Of a DNA stretch of 8,776 nt, positions 7,445-8,776 are shown one piece after another. This DNA comes from Clostridia bacterium (GTDB lineage: Bacteria; Bacillota; Clostridia; Christensenellales; Aristaeellaceae): the NCBI GenBank assembly GCA_016297535.1, contig JAEDGL010000106.1, positions 1 through 8,776 of the forward strand, in the 5' to 3' direction. A model generated the notes under the pieces. It saw only the letters and a program-made list of their open reading frames with translations, had not been told where the DNA came from and made no database searches. Every line of letters starts with the position of its first letter. The first letter of the stretch is position 1. Position numbers and translations under genes: made by a program.

Positions 7445-7466
7445 GGGAAGGGGTAGCATCCTTCCC
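7445..7466. repeat. Inverted repeat upstream of the small-protein promoter, possible operator
   Basis: GGGAAGG (7445-7451) and CCTTCCC (7460-7466) form a perfect 7-bp inverted repeat around an 8-base centre. It lies where the -35 region of the promoter at 7474-7482 would be. That position fits a repressor or activator site, but a hairpin left from the terminator region is equally possible. No regulator gene is nearby. Confidence 0.35.
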
Positions 7467-7473
7467 CGCTTTC

Positions 7474-7482
7474 TGATATGAT
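7474..7482 (+). promoter_or_regulatory. Extended -10 promoter for the small protein and serine hydrolase
   Basis: TG-A-TATGAT is an extended -10 element; the hexamer TATGAT (7477-7482) differs from consensus by one base. No good -35 box is found 16-18 bases upstream, which is typical for extended -10 promoters. The start point would be near 7489. The short leader then contains a 6-bp hairpin (CAGCCG at 7493-7498 with CGGCTG at 7505-7510) shortly before the ribosome site at 7518-7524. Confidence 0.5.
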
Positions 7483-7529
7483 GATGGAAAACCAGCCGTT
7501 CAACCGGCTGCTTGCGCAGGGGGATTGCC

Positions 7530-7721
7530 ATGGAACGGATAGACGCCTTTGAACAGATGCTTGCAGACCTCAAAAAGCAGGCCGCCTACGAAACGGAGCA
7601 GATGGAAAAGCTCAAAGCCGCCGGAAAAGAAAAGACTGCAACCTACCGGCAGCTTTTTGGCAACTGCTTTTTCTACAAACAAATGCTGAATCTGTACAAA
7701 AAGTACGGCCTGATTGACTGA
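7530..7721 (+). CDS. Small helical protein of unknown function (63 aa)
   Basis: I do not recognise this 63-residue protein. The ATG at 7530 is preceded five bases upstream by AGGGGGA (7518-7524); a TTG at 7512 in the same frame lacks such a site. The sequence is charged and lacks Pro in the body. Its first half (from 'MERIDAFEQMLADLKKQ' to about residue 33) looks like an amphipathic helix or short coiled coil. A second helical part carries the aromatic patch 'NCFFYKQMLNLYKKYGLID'. There is no signal peptide or membrane segment. One hand-counted row of the gene is 53% G+C. It probably shares a transcript with the serine hydrolase, whose best start lies 28 bases after this stop. The good ribosome site, promoter and coding-like composition make it a likely real gene; its role is unknown. 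Confidence 0.7.
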   Translation: MERIDAFEQMLADLKKQAAYETEQMEKLKAAGKEKTATYRQLFGNCFFYKQMLNLYKKYGLID

Positions 7722-7749
7722 GCAATCAAGAGTTGAAGGGGTGACAGGA

Positions 7750-8616
7750 TTGGATTTTGATGCTTTCGTACACGACATTGTCAGCAATCATTGGCAGGTG
7801 CACGGCGTTGAGGTGTACTGCGACGGACAATTGACGTATTCCTTGGGAGATACATGCAATACAAGGTATCCCATCTACTCTGCAACGAAGAGCCTTCTTT
7901 CCGTAGCCGTCGGAATTGCCTGGGATCAGGGAAAACTTGATCTTCAAAAAAGCATCCTCGATTATCTGCCTGAACGGGCCGTTGCACAGATGGTTCAGAA
8001 TCAGCGGGATGCCTATCGGAAAATAACGCTGCACCGTCTGCTGACAATGTCTGTGGCGGGTTACCCCTTCCGCCCGGAGGGTGACAGCTATCTTCAGTTT
8101 TCGCTGGACTGCCCCATTCCTGCGCCGGAAAGCCCGCAGTTCCATTACAGCAATATTCCGGCATATCTGATGGGTGTCGCATTGACCGAAGCACTGCAGG
8201 AGGATGCATGGGCATTCATCAACAGAAACATTTTGGATCCGCTGCACATCACAGGTGCCGAATACACCCGGTGTCCCGACGGATATTTCTACGGCGCGTC
8301 GGGGATGAAACTATCCGTGAATGATGTAAGCCGGATCGGTCTGCTGCTCTACAATGGCGGAATGTTTGAAGGAAACAGGATTGTTTCAGAAGACTATCTA
8401 AAAAGGGCCACTTCCGTCCAACAGACGAACCGCGAGGGCGGATATGGATACTTTTTCTGGAAATACAGGGATGGCTTCTGTATCAGCGGCAAGTGGAAGC
8501 AACGGTGTTATATCCTTCCCAAACAAAAACGCATGATCACCTTCCTCAGTGACATTCCTGATGATTCTGATCATCTGATTCCGAGCATGGAAAAGAACCT
8601 TCTCGGCCTGTGGTAA
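7750..8616 (+). CDS. Serine hydrolase of the beta-lactamase/PBP fold (COG1680-like)
   Basis: This belongs to the class C beta-lactamase-like serine hydrolases (PF00144 type), which hydrolyse or transfer amide or ester bonds; the true substrate cannot be read from sequence. From the TTG at 7750 it has 288 residues. The nucleophile motif is SATK (Ser44, Lys47), the second motif YSN (133-135), and the third, KTG-like motif is in 'ISGKWKQ' (245-251). Family stretches such as 'HRLLTMSVAGYPFRPEGD', 'YGASGMKLSVNDVSRIG' and 'GYGYFFWKYRDG' are also present, so the active site looks intact. There is no signal peptide, so it is predicted cytoplasmic, unlike secreted AmpC or PBPs. The start is uncertain: TTG at 7750 has AAGGGGTG (7736-7743) at good distance, while GTG 7741 and TTG 7714 remain possible; the latter overlaps the small gene by 8 bases. 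Two rows counted by hand are 42% and 47% G+C, well below the genes to the left, which suggests separate acquisition. Confidence 0.88.
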   Translation: MDFDAFVHDIVSNHWQVHGVEVYCDGQLTYSLGDTCNTRYPIYSATKSLLSVAVGIAWDQGKLDLQKSILDYLPERAVAQMVQNQRDAYRKITLHRLLTMSVAGYPFRPEGDSYLQFSLDCPIPAPESPQFHYSNIPAYLMGVALTEALQEDAWAFINRNILDPLHITGAEYTRCPDGYFYGASGMKLSVNDVSRIGLLLYNGGMFEGNRIVSEDYLKRATSVQQTNREGGYGYFFWKYRDGFCISGKWKQRCYILPKQKRMITFLSDIPDDSDHLIPSMEKNLLGLW

Positions 8617-8646
8617 ATTCCATTTTTTCAGAATGCGGAGAAGAAT

Positions 8647-8776
8647 TTGGAAAACAAAATCGCATATTATCCTGCGCGTCTGCCGGGCGTATCGTTCTGC
8701 GGGGCAGCATGCTGCTCCGTACAGACTGTCGAAAAACTTTTCGGGAGTTGTCAGAGGGGCCGCAGCCCCTCTGACT
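8647..8776 (+). CDS. Possible small gene or translated repeat, cut by the right edge
   Basis: From a TTG at 8647, with GGAG (8637-8640) six bases upstream, a frame stays open for 43 codons to the window edge. It would begin MENKIAYYPARLPGVSF and contain several Cys residues (GAACC) followed by QTVEKLF. No domain is recognised. Most of this stretch is made of palindromes (8700-8719 and 8750-8775), so it may equally be a non-coding dispersed intergenic repeat that happens to be open. Confidence is low. Confidence 0.2.
   Translation, partial: MENKIAYYPARLPGVSFCGAACCSVQTVEKLFGSCQRGRSPSD
8700..8719. repeat. 20-base near-perfect palindrome
   Basis: CGGGGCAG (8700-8707) and CTGCTCCG (8712-8719) pair around CATG, with a single G-T wobble. 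The inner 12 bases (GCAGCATGCTGC, 8704-8715) are a perfect palindrome. No T-run follows, so it is not an ordinary terminator. It could be a protein-binding site or part of a dispersed intergenic repeat. Confidence 0.5.
8750..8775. repeat. Perfect 10-bp hairpin at the window edge, possible terminator or repeat
   Basis: GTCAGAGGGG (8750-8759) and CCCCTCTGAC (8766-8775) form a perfect 10-bp stem around a 6-base loop (CCGCAG). The base after the stem is T, and the window ends there. A following T-run would make it the terminator of the serine hydrolase transcript, which has no other terminator in the window. A small A/T-rich inverted repeat (CGAAAA at 8730-8735 with TTTTCG at 8738-8743) lies just before it. 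Confidence 0.6.

Noticed and set aside
1..8776. CRISPR array, tRNA/rRNA, prophage or toxin-antitoxin system
   Set aside because: There are no regularly spaced repeats, no tRNA-like cloverleaf or CCA end, no rRNA segment, and no integrase or transposase. The small gene before the hydrolase lacks toxin or antitoxin features.

Overview
The window reads like chromosomal DNA of a GC-rich member of the Bacillota, probably a gut-type clostridial lineage. The reasons are strong AGGAGG-type ribosome sites before most starts, frequent TTG and GTG starts, Sec signal peptides of Gram-positive style, and an ABC transporter of the type common in Clostridia. The lineage is an inference. All supported genes lie on the + strand, and no rRNA, tRNA, CRISPR array, insertion sequence or integrase is visible.

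Region 1 (3-1623) is the 3' end of an ABC importer operon. It holds a permease cut by the left edge and its ATPase, overlapping by 8 bases and closed by a hairpin terminator. They match the TrpY/TrpZ-like pair (COG4120 and COG1101). The matching substrate-binding lipoprotein should lie upstream, outside the window.

Region 2 (1631-7440) is a self-contained four-gene operon. A near-consensus promoter (TTGACC, 16 bases, TATAAT) drives a GH127/DUF1680-like protein with no signal peptide and an apparently damaged metal/catalytic site. Next come a tRNA-dihydrouridine synthase with a TTG start and two exported proteins of about 500 residues that I do not recognise. The gaps are 14 bases, a 4-base ATGA overlap and 28 bases. 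A perfect 13-bp hairpin with a T-run ends the unit. The two exported proteins appear to be diverged paralogues of each other, judged from shared landmarks. This pair is the most interesting part of the window.

Region 3 (7445-8776) is visibly less GC-rich. Sixty-base rows counted by hand give 42-47% G+C in the hydrolase gene, against 68-75% in region 2. An extended -10 promoter with a flanking inverted repeat precedes a 63-residue helical protein. A beta-lactamase-fold serine hydrolase (COG1680 type, no signal peptide) follows. The last 130 bases contain two palindromes and an open frame running off the edge, possibly a dispersed repeat or the start of a small gene.

I see no defence, CRISPR or mobile system. 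The candidates for something undescribed are the paralogous exported pair translationally coupled to dus, and the inactive-looking GH127 homologue that heads their operon.
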